DNA of 64,000 nt. Origin: Bog-473 sp963751335 (GTDB lineage: Bacteria > Actinomycetota > Acidimicrobiia > Acidimicrobiales > RAAP-2). Shown one piece after another: positions 34,541 to 44,153 of this stretch (the first letter of the stretch is position 1; each line of letters starts with the position of its first letter). A program made the position numbers and the translations under genes. The notes beneath the pieces are model-generated. The model searched no databases. It saw only the letters and a list, made by a program, of their open reading frames with translations, and was not told the DNA's origin. The stretch covers positions 558,001-622,000 of the forward strand of contig CAVVUB010000001.1 of the NCBI GenBank assembly GCA_963751335.1, written 5' to 3'.

Positions 34541-35119
34541 TCAGTCGAGCTCCGGGGCCTCGGCGACACCAGATCTGACCACGAGACGATCCGGATCGGG
34601 CCAGTAATAGCAGTGGCCAAGCGCTCGACCACCACCGGGGAACGGTCCGCGAAGCTGGGTCTTGACTCGACTCCCACCTCGAGCGCCGTAGAAGGCCTGA
34701 GCTGCAGTGTTCTGATCGAGTACCCAGAGGTGCAGCGATCCCGCCGGTCGAAGTCGAAGGAGTCTCTGAGCGGTCTCCGAGAGCAGGGCTGAACCGATTC
34801 CGTTCCTCTTCAGATCACTCGCGACATGGAGGTTCTCGAGAAGTGAGCCCCATTGTGGGTCTTCGTCCAGAATGGTGTGGGCGAAGCCGACAATCTCATT
34901 TCCCTGATGGGCAAGCACGGTGAACTGGCCCGTCCGAGGTCCCGCCAATCGGCCTCGCCATACCTGTCGGCGTTCGGTGATGACGTCCCCGTCGAGATAG
35001 GAGTCGAGGTAGGCGCCCCGGTAGTGGCGCCTCCAACTCTCGGCGTGCAGGGCGGCAACGAAATCCGCGTCTCGCTCCGTAGCGTCGCGGTACCGCACGA
35101 CCACGTCCTGACCTGACAT
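34541..35119 (-). CDS. GNAT family N-acetyltransferase
   Basis: 192 residues. The N-terminal RDATERDADFVAALHAESWR and motif A LHVASDLKRNGIGSALLSE (KRNGIG binds CoA) are clear, and VLDQNTAAQAFYGARGG closes the fold. GAGGAG lies about seven bases before ATG 35,119. It belongs to the RimI-like or resistance-type branch. The 34,295-34,540 gap beside it shows no gene. Confidence 0.8.
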   Translation of the reverse strand: MSGQDVVVRYRDATERDADFVAALHAESWRRHYRGAYLDSYLDGDVITERRQVWRGRLAGPRTGQFTVLAHQGNEIVGFAHTILDEDPQWGSLLENLHVASDLKRNGIGSALLSETAQRLLRLRPAGSLHLWVLDQNTAAQAFYGARGGSRVKTQLRGPFPGGGRALGHCYYWPDPDRLVVRSGVAEAPELD

Positions 35120-35348
35120 GGTGATCTCCTCATCGAACCTGACATGGCACCCTGCACGGCCGGCTGACCGTCAAAAGGGCCGCGTCCCTCAGGTCGCTCT
35201 CGATGAACGAGATCAGACTAATCCCAATGAGTTCAATGCGTCCCGCAGGCTGCCGTCATAGTCCCGGCGCAGGGTTGAGGGGCAGTCGAGAGACATCAGC
35301 AACTCGGCTGCGACAGCTCTGATTTCCAGGGAGTGGAAGGCTGAGCGC

Positions 35349-35897
35349 ATGCACGCAGTCGAACTCGTCTTCGCCATCGGATGGGCTGCGTTCTGGATCT
35401 ACTGGCTCGTGGCGGCGTTTTCCATGAAGAAGGGCCGCGTTCCTTGGTCCAGCGAGTTGCGTATCAGGGCAGTGATCGTGGTCTTGGCGATTCTGTTGAT
35501 CCGTTTGGGAGCCTTCCGAGACGGCGACATCAACTCGGATGCATGGCGCGCTGGTCTCGGGCTCTTTCTCTTCGCCCTCGGGTTGGGGTTCGCGATCTGG
35601 GCCCGCCTCCACATCGGGCGCAACTGGGGCACACCCATGTCGCAGAAGGATGAACCCGAGCTTGTGACCAGCGGCCCATACCGCCTGGTCCGCCACCCCA
35701 TCTACTCCGGGATCCTGCTCGCAGGCGTCGGCACCGCGGTCGCGCTGAGCTGGCTGTGGCTGATCGCGGTGGTTCTGGCTGGGCTTTACTTCACGTACAG
35801 CGCGACCGTCGAGGAGCGCTACTTGGGCCAGGAGTTTCCCACCACCTATCCGGCGTACAAGCGCTCCACCAAGATGCTTGTTCCGTTCGTGTTCTGA
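35349..35897 (+). CDS. isoprenylcysteine carboxyl methyltransferase-like membrane enzyme
   Basis: 182 residues with five hydrophobic helices and the ICMT/PEMT signature at the C-terminus: LVTSGPYRLVRHPIYSGI (SAM-binding RHP) and EERYLGQEFPTTYPAYKRS. Bacterial members methylate phospholipids, thiols or unknown lipidic substrates at the membrane. The ATG at 35,349 is preceded by AAGG. It is a lone gene. Confidence 0.75.
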   Translation: MHAVELVFAIGWAAFWIYWLVAAFSMKKGRVPWSSELRIRAVIVVLAILLIRLGAFRDGDINSDAWRAGLGLFLFALGLGFAIWARLHIGRNWGTPMSQKDEPELVTSGPYRLVRHPIYSGILLAGVGTAVALSWLWLIAVVLAGLYFTYSATVEERYLGQEFPTTYPAYKRSTKMLVPFVF

Positions 35898-35941
35898 GAC
35901 TTCGGCAGCGCGCCGACCAGATGGTCCCGGGGCAGCGTCGG

Positions 35942-36574
35942 CTACTGCTGTCCGATCGCCAGGCCGATTGGAGAGATGGACAGATTGCCGTTCGGGGGAC
36001 CAGGACACTCACCCACCGCCGAGGTAGACAGGAACAGAGCGGCGGTCTGATTGGGTGGATACACCCGCAATCCCAAAGCAGCGATCGGATTCTGGCATTG
36101 GACCATCGGGTCGGTGTAGGTGAAGATCGCTTGAGTCGTCTGCTGGGGTTCGAGCGCGACAAGTGGTCCGGGCGAGGTTCCCCGTCGGGTGGCCGCCGCT
36201 CCGAGCTGTACTCCGTTGGCAACGACGGCTGAAACGCCCGGATAGCCCTGCAAGGTGCACAGTGTGTTTCCGGTATTCGTGAACACGATGGGGAGGATCT
36301 CGGTACCTGCGGCTCCCTGGCTCTCACCAGCCGAGACCGACAACTGAGCCGATGAACACGGTCCGGCGCCTGAGGGAGCAGTGGCGGCCGTCGTTGGTGC
36401 GCTCGTCGACGACGTGGACGAACGTGGCGGCCCGATCGACGAACTCGTCGTGGTCGCCCGTTCGGAAGTCGACGTCGGCGCCGCCGTCTTCTTCGTAGTT
36501 GATCCCGTTCCACATCCGGCGACAAGACCAACCAAGGCAATGGCAATGACCGCCTTCACCCGAAGCGATTTCAT
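35942..36574 (-). CDS. DUF4232 lipoprotein
   Basis: 210 residues. A lipoprotein signal peptide ends in LVAGCGTG (lipobox Cys near 21), then a Thr/Ser/Ala-rich linker (residues 25-70) and a DUF4232 domain with four Cys (GPCSSAQLSV, TLCTLQGYPGVSAV, VQCQNPI, GECPGPP), able to form two disulfides. It should sit on the outer face of the membrane. Function of the family is unknown; it is common in Actinobacteria. Confidence 0.8.
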   Translation of the reverse strand: MKSLRVKAVIAIALVGLVAGCGTGSTTKKTAAPTSTSERATTTSSSIGPPRSSTSSTSAPTTAATAPSGAGPCSSAQLSVSAGESQGAAGTEILPIVFTNTGNTLCTLQGYPGVSAVVANGVQLGAAATRRGTSPGPLVALEPQQTTQAIFTYTDPMVQCQNPIAALGLRVYPPNQTAALFLSTSAVGECPGPPNGNLSISPIGLAIGQQ

Positions 36575-36865
36575 GCGGGCCTGTTCTTTTGCATCGGCGC
36601 TTTCTCACAAACGCTGGACCTGATCGACTCGAGTATCTTTCCATCGAGCAAGCCTCAGTCGTGAGGGGTGGCCGGCGGGCCACGTCGAGCGCCCACCGCG
36701 AGTCCAAACGATGGCATGTGACCGCCACGGAGAACACCCTCGAACCGCCCACCAGCGAGCATTCGGGGTCCACCCGCACTCCCGGCGGGGCACCAAGCGG
36801 GTGGCCACACGATTGTCGATCCCGGCCAAGAACACGACGCCACAGGCTACGACAGGATGGAGTCG

Positions 36866-37465
36866 TCAACCCTCGTTCTGTGAGGACCGAGACGCTTCCA
36901 CGAAGAACCCTCGGATCAAGGGCTCATAGTGGTCGAGTGGCGGTGTCGGGTACTCCTCGTCGAAGGCCAGCATGTCGTATTTGCGCACGAACTCTTCGGC
37001 CACGGCGTAGTACTCGTGCTCTTTCAACGCGTCACGGGCATTGCGGTCAGCTCCGAGGTGGTGCCAGAAGTAGTAGCCCTGAAAAACGCCGTGTTTCTCT
37101 ACCATCCATTGGTAGGCGGCTGGGACCCATGGTCGCAAGATGGCCGCTGCAACGTCCGCGTGGTTGAGGGGCGCAAGCACGTCGCCAATGTCATGCAGCA
37201 GGGCGCAGACGAGGTACGCGTCGTCCCGCCCGTCCCTCTCGGCTCGATGGGCCGTCTGCAGGCTGTGCGTGAGACGGTCAACTGCGAACCCACCAGCATC
37301 GGAATCGAGCATGCGGAGCTGATCGAGGATCCGATCCGGAACAGCGTCGATCAGACCATCGTTTTGTGCCTCCATCAGCGCCCATTCCTCGGCGGTGGAC
37401 TCGTCCATCCGCTTGAACTTGGCTCGAAATTGCGTACTCGGCGTACTCATGACAGCGCTCGACAT
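36866..37465 (-). CDS. HD-domain protein, PhnZ/MIOX-like
   Basis: 199 residues. Metal ligands appear as THSLQTAHRA, LLHDIGD (H-D), NHADVAAAI and EKHGVFQGYYFWHHLG. This pattern is shared by the mixed-valent diiron HD oxygenases (PhnZ, TmpB, myo-inositol oxygenase) rather than by classic phosphohydrolases, so a C-C or C-P cleaving oxygenase is possible. A second ATG lies 15 bases in. The 290-bp upstream gap has no gene. Confidence 0.7.
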   Translation of the reverse strand: MSSAVMSTPSTQFRAKFKRMDESTAEEWALMEAQNDGLIDAVPDRILDQLRMLDSDAGGFAVDRLTHSLQTAHRAERDGRDDAYLVCALLHDIGDVLAPLNHADVAAAILRPWVPAAYQWMVEKHGVFQGYYFWHHLGADRNARDALKEHEYYAVAEEFVRKYDMLAFDEEYPTPPLDHYEPLIRGFFVEASRSSQNEG

Positions 37466-37512
37466 TCCATCTCTCGGCCATCCCGGTTCGGCTGGCCGCG
37501 GTTTTCTCCACT

Positions 37513-38265
37513 TTAGGCCGGAACGGTGAGCGCCTCAATGAGGAACCGATGTGCGGTCGAGACGAACGACCCGTGTCGCGTGATGTGCTCGTGCATATGG
37601 CGCAGCTCGGTGTCATAGGCCTCGGGCGTGAAGCCCGGCACCGTCCAGAGGACCTTCCGCAAGAAGTACACGACGGAGGCCACATCGAAGAACTCCACTC
37701 GCAGTGCACAGGGCTCGAGCCGCACCACTTCGAGGCCGGCCGCCTGGGCCGCCTCGGCCACTCGTTCGGGGCGCCGGTGCTCGGCGACCGGCACGGGACC
37801 GAGGAAGAACTCGGTCAGCTCTCGGTTCGTCCCCGGCCCGATCTGCTGGGACAGGTAGGTGCCCCCAGGCCGCAGGACCCGGGCAATCTCGTCCCACAGA
37901 GTGACGACGGGATGCCGGCTCACCACGAGATCGAACGACGCGGCTGCAAAGGGAAGCGTGGGCTGATCGGCCACCGCCACCACGTGGCCTCCGAGCGCGC
38001 GCAGGGTGTCCCGGGCCAGGGCGACGTTGGGCGGCCATGACTCGGTGGCCACCAGCAGTCGAGGCGGGTGCCCGACGCCGCCCAACACTTCTCCACCGCC
38101 CGTCTCGATGTCGAGGACGGCGGCGGCGCCTGCCATCTGTTCGCGCAGCAACCGGGCGTAGCCCCAGGGCGGCCGTTCCTCGGTGGCCCGGCCCTCGAAC
38201 CACGAGAAGTCCCAGCCCTCCACGGGGACGGCCGCGCCTTCGGCGACCTGGTCCTCGAAGGTCAT
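37513..38265 (-). CDS. SAM-dependent methyltransferase
   Basis: 250 residues of class I methyltransferase fold. Motif I is VLDIETGGGEVL near 50, an acidic residue follows (ATESWPPNVA), motif IV is FDLVVSRHPVV near 110, then IARVLRPGGTYL. The ATG overlaps the stop of the upstream serine hydrolase (ATGA), so the two are co-translated. The substrate is not evident. Confidence 0.8.
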   Translation of the reverse strand: MTFEDQVAEGAAVPVEGWDFSWFEGRATEERPPWGYARLLREQMAGAAAVLDIETGGGEVLGGVGHPPRLLVATESWPPNVALARDTLRALGGHVVAVADQPTLPFAAASFDLVVSRHPVVTLWDEIARVLRPGGTYLSQQIGPGTNRELTEFFLGPVPVAEHRRPERVAEAAQAAGLEVVRLEPCALRVEFFDVASVVYFLRKVLWTVPGFTPEAYDTELRHMHEHITRHGSFVSTAHRFLIEALTVPA

Positions 38266-39398
38266 GGTTCGAGCGACTCGTAGACGGCGTCGATGAGCGC
38301 CCGGTTACGCGTGCTCTGCCAGCGCGGGATCACGTGGTTCATGACGTAGCCGAAGGCCAGGTTGGCGTCCGGATCGGCGAAGCCGACCGCGCCTCCGGTG
38401 CCGAAGTGCCCGAAGCTGCGGGGGTTGGGACCGAACGGGCGTCGGGGCACCGTTGGCTTGAAGCCGAGGCCGAACGTCACCTCCTCGTGGAGGATCGGGC
38501 AGTAGCCCTCGGACTGGGTGCGAGTGGCCTCGGCCAGCAGATCGACCGAAAGCACCCGTCCCGGTTCGAGCAGCGCGCCGTAGAGTCGAGCCAGTCCGTG
38601 CGCCGTACCGTGACCGTTCGTCGAGGGCACCTCGGCGGAGTGCCACGCAGCCGTGTTGACCACGCCCATGGAGGAGTAGCCGGGCGGGTTGAAGTAGCTC
38701 AGCATCTCCATGCGGACGTCACCGGTCAGTGCGTCGAAGTCGACGGCGGGCACGCCTGGCGCAGCGAAGACGATCTCGGCACAGCGGTGACGCTCGGCCA
38801 CCGGGACGCCGACGTGAATGTCGGCCTCGAGCGACGCCGCCACCTCTGCCAGGCGCTGCCGACACGACTCACGACTCACCCGGCGCGCCACCTCGCCGAT
38901 CAGATGGCCATAGGTATTGGTGTGGTAGGCGTGGCGCGTACCCGGTTCCCACCACGCAGGGGTGGCGGCCAGAGCCGCCGTCATCCTCCCCCAGTCCCAC
39001 AGGTCCTCGTTGGCCAGCGGCTCGCCGATGGCCGGTACAGCGGCCCGGTGGCACAGGGCCTGGCGCAGGGTGACCGATTCCTTGCCACCGGCGCCGAACT
39101 CGGGCCACATCGCGACAAGGGGATCATCCAAGCGGATCAACCCTTGGTCGACCAACTGCAGAACGAGCAACGCCAGGACTGGCTTGCCGGCCGAGTAGTA
39201 GTCCACCAGGGTGTCGCGTCTCCACGGGGCCGAGCGGCGAGCATCGACGAAGCCGCCGGCCAGGTCGACCACCGGCACCCCGTCGATCAGGACGCAGACC
39301 GCTGCCCCGAGTTCGCCTCGCTCGGAGAAGTTCCGCGTGAATTCTTCCTCGACGGAGCGGAAGCGAGGGTCGCAGGTTCCCACGATGGGTGTGGACAC
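38262..39398 (-). CDS. beta-lactamase-fold serine hydrolase (class C-like)
   Basis: 378 residues. The S-x-x-K motif is in YYSAGKPVLALL near 88 (Ser-Ala-Gly-Lys), the Tyr motif is in TNTYGHLIGEVA near 174, and the C-terminal HFGTGGAVGFAD near 330 supplies the third motif. The family includes esterases such as EstB, D-amino peptidases and beta-lactamases. No signal peptide is seen, so a cytoplasmic esterase is most likely. First gene of a pair with the methyltransferase. Confidence 0.8.
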   Translation of the reverse strand: MSTPIVGTCDPRFRSVEEEFTRNFSERGELGAAVCVLIDGVPVVDLAGGFVDARRSAPWRRDTLVDYYSAGKPVLALLVLQLVDQGLIRLDDPLVAMWPEFGAGGKESVTLRQALCHRAAVPAIGEPLANEDLWDWGRMTAALAATPAWWEPGTRHAYHTNTYGHLIGEVARRVSRESCRQRLAEVAASLEADIHVGVPVAERHRCAEIVFAAPGVPAVDFDALTGDVRMEMLSYFNPPGYSSMGVVNTAAWHSAEVPSTNGHGTAHGLARLYGALLEPGRVLSVDLLAEATRTQSEGYCPILHEEVTFGLGFKPTVPRRPFGPNPRSFGHFGTGGAVGFADPDANLAFGYVMNHVIPRWQSTRNRALIDAVYESLEP

Positions 39399-39494
39399 CG
39401 CGGCAGTCTCCCACCGGAGTGTGGACTGGCCTGTAGGCCCGCACGCCGCACGGCCCGGGCGTGCCCCGGCGGCGGTCCCTCGCGCCCAGGTCAG

Positions 39495-40386
39495 TCAGTC
39501 CGCCACGAGTTCGGCCGCCCGCAGCATGCGGGTCGCCACCGGCTGCAATCCCAACTTGGTTCCCAGCAGCCCGGTGGACACTCGCTCGACCACGCCCCAT
39601 TCCCAGATCACCTCGGCGTCGAGCCCGGTCCGTGCCGCCAGCAGCTCGGCCCGGGACCACGGATCGCCCTCCACCAGCTCGCTCGGGTCCTCCCGCATGA
39701 TGATGCCGAGGTCGTATTCGGGTTCGGCCAGCAGGCCATCGGGGTCGACCAGCTTGAACCCGCTCCCCGCCGACAATGTGTTCCATTCGTGCACGTCGCC
39801 GTGGACGAGCACGGCTCGGTCGCGGTCGAAGGCGACCCGCCGGCGCTCGGCACAGGCCAGGGCGTGGTCCACTGCCCGGCGCGTACAAGGCCGTCCCAAC
39901 TGGTCCCACCACTCGGTGATCCACTCCGCCAACATCCGCGCCTTCTCTGCCCCGGTGGTGAGGTCCAGGTCGCCCGCGGGGCGCCAGACGCTGCGGGCGG
40001 TGTCACACATGATCTCGTGGCGCCGTTCGACCGCGATGCCGAGGTCATGGAGCGAAGGGCCAAGTCGCTCGAGCAGCAAGGCACCCTGAGCGATGTCGGA
40101 CCGCAGCAGCTCGACGCATCCCTCGCCGGCACACCGCGTCAAGACCGCGGCCTCCTGGCGTGCCGCATCGTCGTCACGGGGCACGAGCAGCTTGAGTACG
40201 GCGCGGCGTACCACCCTCCATCACTGCCTCGGCAACGTACGCCTCGGTGGCGTCGCCAAAGGGCTGGCCCACCCGGACCGACCAGGCCCGCTCCAACTCC
40301 TTCACCAGGCTGGGCAGTGCTTCGAGCCACCACGATGCACCTGCCGCCTCGGCACGGGCGCTGACCACGGCGGGAACGTCAGACAC
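39495..40386 (-). CDS. aminoglycoside 6-phosphotransferase-like kinase, frameshifted
   Basis: Joined length is about 297 residues. The N-terminal part (VSDVPAVVSARAEAAGASWW to YVAEAVMEGGT) is in one frame; after a slip near 40,205, VLKLLVPRDDDAARQEAAVL continues in the next. Kinase landmarks are the Lys of VLKLL, HGDVHEWNTL (catalytic Asp) near 195 and VDPDGLLAEPEYDL. The pattern is that of the streptomycin/hydroxyurea kinase (APH(6)) family. GTG 40,386 follows AAGGAG. A resistance role is possible but untested. Confidence 0.75.
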
Positions 40387-40492
40387 ACACACTCCTTCCT
40401 CATCCATCGTGGCGCGGCGGGCGGCCGTCTCCTTCACGGTGGACTTCATCGGCTCGAGAAGACCTTCTGTGGGGAACGGCCACGTATGGCTC

Positions 40493-41542
40493 TCAGGAAG
40501 GATGAGTCGAGGCATCGTCGAGCAGTTCGATGACGGCCTCCTCCACGGCGCGGGATTCGCCAACCCGATGCTTGCGACGCGGGTCCAGTTTGTCGACATC
40601 GGGCCGATGCCCCAGCCGGCCGCTGATGGTGTCGTCTTCCTCAAAACGCTCGATCACCCGCGGGTCGACATATGCGGAGCGGCTCACCGCGGGGGTGTTG
40701 CCCAGGTACTCCGCGACGGTGGCCACGGCCTTGACCTCGGCCCGATGACGGCCCGCACGTGACTCGGGCACAGGCTCATTCTCGGCGAGCGCGGCGGCCG
40801 CCAACACGGTGGCCGACCACGTCCTGAAATCCTTCGCCGAAAACTGATCTCCGGTGGCGGCCTTGATGTAGAGGTTCACGTCGTGAGCGTGCACGTCGAC
40901 CCATCGTTGTCCCTGCTTGTACGCGAAGAGCTCAGGTCCGCCAGCTCGGCGGCGGCGCAGAGCGGTGACGACCTTGCATGCCGGATCATCGCGGATCTGA
41001 AGGGTCCGCTGTATGGAGCCCTTTGCCGGATAGTCGAAGACCATCAGGCCATCGTGAACATGGACGTGCTCCTTTCGGAGGCTTGCGACGCCGAAGGTCT
41101 CGTGTTCCAGCGCGTAGTCCTCACCCCCCACCCGGAAATAGCCGACGTCAAGCAGGCGCACGATCGCCGCCAGCACACGCTCCCGGCTGAGGTCGTCTTT
41201 GGCCAGGTCACGCCGCACCCTCGCCCGAAGTTTCGGCAGGACCGCCCCGAAATCCTGAACTCGGACGAACTTCTGGCGGTCCCGGTCCTTCCGCCATTGG
41301 TCGTGGTAGCGGTATTGGCGGCGGCCGGCCGCATCGGTTCCGACGGCTTGAATATGGCCGTTCGGCCAAGGGCAGATCCAGACGTCCGACCAGGCCGGTG
41401 GCACAACCAGACTTCGAATGCGTTGGAGAGTGTCCTCATCGGTGACCCGCACCCCGTCGGCATCGGCATAGCTGAAGCCGCGGCCGCGGCGCCGCCTCGA
41501 AATGCCGGGTCCTGAGGGGTCAGATCGTCGCAGTCGGGCCAC
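40493..41542 (-). CDS. DNA topoisomerase IB
   Basis: A 349-residue poxvirus-type topoisomerase IB. The N-terminal domain holds IRSLVVPPAWSDVWICP and DAAGRRQYRYHDQWR; the catalytic domain has ARVRRDLAK, FDYPAKGSIQ (Lys), HDVNLYIK, and the nucleophile Tyr291 in SRSAYVDPRVIERF. It relaxes supercoils through a 3'-phosphotyrosine. GTG 41,542 is the start. Common in soil Actinobacteria; a lone gene here. Confidence 0.9.
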   Translation of the reverse strand: MARLRRSDPSGPGISRRRRGRGFSYADADGVRVTDEDTLQRIRSLVVPPAWSDVWICPWPNGHIQAVGTDAAGRRQYRYHDQWRKDRDRQKFVRVQDFGAVLPKLRARVRRDLAKDDLSRERVLAAIVRLLDVGYFRVGGEDYALEHETFGVASLRKEHVHVHDGLMVFDYPAKGSIQRTLQIRDDPACKVVTALRRRRAGGPELFAYKQGQRWVDVHAHDVNLYIKAATGDQFSAKDFRTWSATVLAAAALAENEPVPESRAGRHRAEVKAVATVAEYLGNTPAVSRSAYVDPRVIERFEEDDTISGRLGHRPDVDKLDPRRKHRVGESRAVEEAVIELLDDASTHPS

Positions 41543-41570
41543 GGCGCATCACGGTGATATCCACCACTCT

Positions 41571-43334
41571 CTAGTCGAGCCAGCGAATGGCCAAGATCGC
41601 AGTGTCGTCATCGGAGCCATGGTCGCTCAACAGGGAGCCCGCGATGTTCGTGAGGAGTTCATCAGCCGACGGAGCTCCGAACGAGGCCGCCTTGCGTAAC
41701 CGATCGAGGCCGGCGTCCAGATTCTCGTTTCTCTTCTCAACGAGCCCGTCCGTGTAGGCGATCAAGGTCGAATTCGGCCGAATTGGCAGCGTGGTCGACT
41801 CATAGACAGGAGAGCCGACCCCGAGCGGGACACCCACCGGTACTTCGACGAACTCGCTCCGCCCGTCGCTCAGAACCAGCGCCGGGAGATGACCCGCGTT
41901 GGCCATGGTGATTTCGCGGCGGTCATTGTCGACGACACCGACGAGGACCGTCGCAAAGTGCCGATCCGTGTCGATGTTGATCTCTTTTGCGGCCATTTGA
42001 AGTATCCGCTCTGGGCTGTAGCCAATAGCCGCATACGCTCGAATGGTGTAACGCAGTCCCGCCATGATGGTTGCTGCGGCGAGTCCTCGGCCCGACACGT
42101 CGCCGACCACGAACGCGAAGCGGCGATCATCGATTGCTATCGCGCTGTACCAATCACCCCCGACTTCGATGCCGGACTCTCCCGGGATGTAGCGTGCCGC
42201 GAACTCGACGCCTTTGATCGACGGCAGCGCCTTCGGCAACAGCGATCGCTGGAGCGTCAGCGAGACGTTTCGCTGCTCGCCGTACAAGTGTCGGTTCTCA
42301 TCGGCAAGTTGTTCGGCAATTTCACGGCGCCGGATCAGACGCTCGGTCATGACGGTCACAGCGACTGTGAAAAGTAGCCCGACAACGAGAATCCCCCAGG
42401 GCAGACGTTCCGACCATTGCCCGGCCAACGGGGTCATCGGTGACATGACGAGCGTCAACTGGCTGGACCCGAAAGGCACGGTGGCAGTAGAGACGGTGCC
42501 CCCGAGTGGCAAATGCGAGACATTGGTCTCGATGAGTGCAGCTGGACGTACGGTCTTACCGAAGTAGATCGCGAGGTTGAGCCCAGCATCTGGCGAGTTG
42601 GCCGGAATGCGGATCCTTCGATTACTTGGCAGCGCCTGTCCTGCGGCAGCGACGTAGGTTCCGCCCGGACCGACAACCGGCATCAGATAGGCGAGCCGCT
42701 GCAGTCCGTTGCCCTCGACTCTGGTCGTGACGAGCGAGCCCGACTTTGCCGTTCGTGCGTAGAGGTCCAAAGTGGCCTTGCTCGTCGGGTTTCTGATCGG
42801 TTTGGCTCCGACACGAGCCAGCACTTGAACCTGCCCGCCGTGTACAAGAGCAAGCGATGCGGACGTGAATGGTCCAGCAGGAGCCATCGAAGGCCCGATG
42901 ACTCGTTGGAACGTCGAGGCGGGATCCGAGGCTTCGCCTGCTTCCCCCGCCGCCTCACCGAGCCGACGCTCCAAGTCGACTGGCGCGACGCCGAACGCAG
43001 AAGCGGTGAGGTTCGCCTGAAGGTCCGAAAGATGCTGCTCGTTGTGCACATAGTTCAACCGCGAAATAGCGGTGACCACCCCGGTCACAAGGAGACCTAC
43101 GACAAGCACAAGGACGCTGACCCGATGAAGCACCGGGCGCTTTCGCGTTGATTGGCCCGTCTCCGGGGAGCGGTCGTGGTCGAATGCCGGTTGACTGACG
43201 GTCGGCGTCGGGACCGACTCTTCCGTGTCAGTCGAAACCGGCGTATCAATTTGTTCGAGGGTCATGACTTTCTTGGCAAACAGGTCGTCAACCAGGTCAC
43301 TTCGCGCGTCGCTCCTTTTCGCCACCATTCCCAC
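41571..43334 (-). CDS. membrane sensor with SpoIIE/PP2C phosphatase domain
   Basis: 587 residues. Helix one is near 73-93 and helix two near 318-338, enclosing an extracellular sensor of about 225 residues. A short coiled linker (RREIAEQLADENRHLYGEQR) leads to an RsbU/SpoIIE phosphatase: GIEVGGDWYSAI, FVVGDVSGRGLAAA (metal Asp) and TLIAYTDGLVEKR. Such enzymes dephosphorylate anti-sigma antagonists. It diverges from the MerR-REC/KaiC pair, suggesting one pathway. A second Met at residue 24 is an alternative start. Confidence 0.85.
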   Translation of the reverse strand: MGMVAKRSDARSDLVDDLFAKKVMTLEQIDTPVSTDTEESVPTPTVSQPAFDHDRSPETGQSTRKRPVLHRVSVLVLVVGLLVTGVVTAISRLNYVHNEQHLSDLQANLTASAFGVAPVDLERRLGEAAGEAGEASDPASTFQRVIGPSMAPAGPFTSASLALVHGGQVQVLARVGAKPIRNPTSKATLDLYARTAKSGSLVTTRVEGNGLQRLAYLMPVVGPGGTYVAAAGQALPSNRRIRIPANSPDAGLNLAIYFGKTVRPAALIETNVSHLPLGGTVSTATVPFGSSQLTLVMSPMTPLAGQWSERLPWGILVVGLLFTVAVTVMTERLIRRREIAEQLADENRHLYGEQRNVSLTLQRSLLPKALPSIKGVEFAARYIPGESGIEVGGDWYSAIAIDDRRFAFVVGDVSGRGLAAATIMAGLRYTIRAYAAIGYSPERILQMAAKEINIDTDRHFATVLVGVVDNDRREITMANAGHLPALVLSDGRSEFVEVPVGVPLGVGSPVYESTTLPIRPNSTLIAYTDGLVEKRNENLDAGLDRLRKAASFGAPSADELLTNIAGSLLSDHGSDDDTAILAIRWLD

Positions 43335-43366
43335 GGGCGGCGCACCGCCGTTTTGGCCCGGACTGT

Positions 43367-43487
43367 AGAACTATCCCGACCTTCCTACCACTTATGCAGA
43401 ACTATTTCCTTGATATTCCGTCGTCCCAGCGCTAGACGCTGGATTTCTTCTGCATTATCTACGCAATATCTGACACCTTGCTATACT
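43367..43487. promoter_or_regulatory. divergent promoter region of the signalling locus
   Basis: TATACT at 43,482-43,487 is a good -10 whose start point would fall within a few bases of ATG 43,497, so the MerR-REC mRNA is nearly leaderless. CCAGCG-CTAGA-CGCTGG (43,426-43,442) is a perfect dyad upstream, a credible MerR site. AGAACTAT occurs twice, 31 bp apart (43,367 and 43,398), towards the phosphatase gene. Confidence 0.45.
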
Positions 43488-43496
43488 TCGCTGTGA

Positions 43497-44153
43497 ATGG
43501 CGCGAGCTGAAGAAGACGGCGTTTATAGCATCGGCGCCGTCGTCAAGATGCTCGGGGTCCCCGCACAGACCCTCCGTAGCTGGGAAGAGCGGTATCGGCA
43601 GATCGTCCCTGCCCGTAGCGCTGGAGGCCAACGGCTCTACAGCCGCGACCAGGTCGACCAGCTCCGGTTCATCCTCGACGAGCTCCAGAACGGATTGCAA
43701 CCCGCCGATGCGCACCGGCTCCTCGAAGAGCGAAGCCGCTACCCCGTCGAGCCCAGGACGGACACTGACGATCTCGTGACGATCCTGCTCGCCGAGCGCG
43801 ATCCCTTCTCGGCGGAACTCTCGGAGTATCTCCTCCGCACCGAGGGTTATGCGACCCGGGTCGTACTCAACGCGAACGAGGTGCGAGAGATCCTCGAGAA
43901 CGAATCCCCCAGCATGGCGGTCGTCGATCTGCTCATCTCGGGCGGGGCTGGACACGAGCTCTGCAAACTGGCGCACGAGCAGGCGTTGATTCCCGTGATC
44001 GCCGTGTCGGCGATCGACTCGCAGGACGAAGCTCTTCAGTCAGGTGCAGATGCCTTCTTGCTCAAGCCACTCGATCCCCTCCAATTCGTCTCGACCGTCC
44101 GGGACCTGCTCGGCACGAGTGCCTACCTGCGTCGCTCGGTTCGGACTCCGTGA
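43497..44153 (+). CDS. MerR HTH fused to response-regulator receiver domain
   Basis: 218 residues. The MerR HTH is at residues about 9-75 (YSIGAVVKMLGVPAQTLRSW, then GGQRLYSRDQVDQL). A receiver-like domain at about 92-210 has TILLAERDPFSAEL, Asp in MAVVDLLIS near 142, the Ser of PVIAVSA, and LLKPLDP (the conserved Lys). It looks able to be phosphorylated. No histidine kinase is adjacent. The last four bases overlap the KaiC-like gene (GTGA), so they work together. Confidence 0.85.
   Translation: MARAEEDGVYSIGAVVKMLGVPAQTLRSWEERYRQIVPARSAGGQRLYSRDQVDQLRFILDELQNGLQPADAHRLLEERSRYPVEPRTDTDDLVTILLAERDPFSAELSEYLLRTEGYATRVVLNANEVREILENESPSMAVVDLLISGGAGHELCKLAHEQALIPVIAVSAIDSQDEALQSGADAFLLKPLDPLQFVSTVRDLLGTSAYLRRSVRTP

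Noticed and set aside
38037..40364. Plus-strand open frame of about 775 codons
   Set aside because: Antisense shadow of the serine hydrolase and kinase genes on the minus strand; no motif and no ribosome site.
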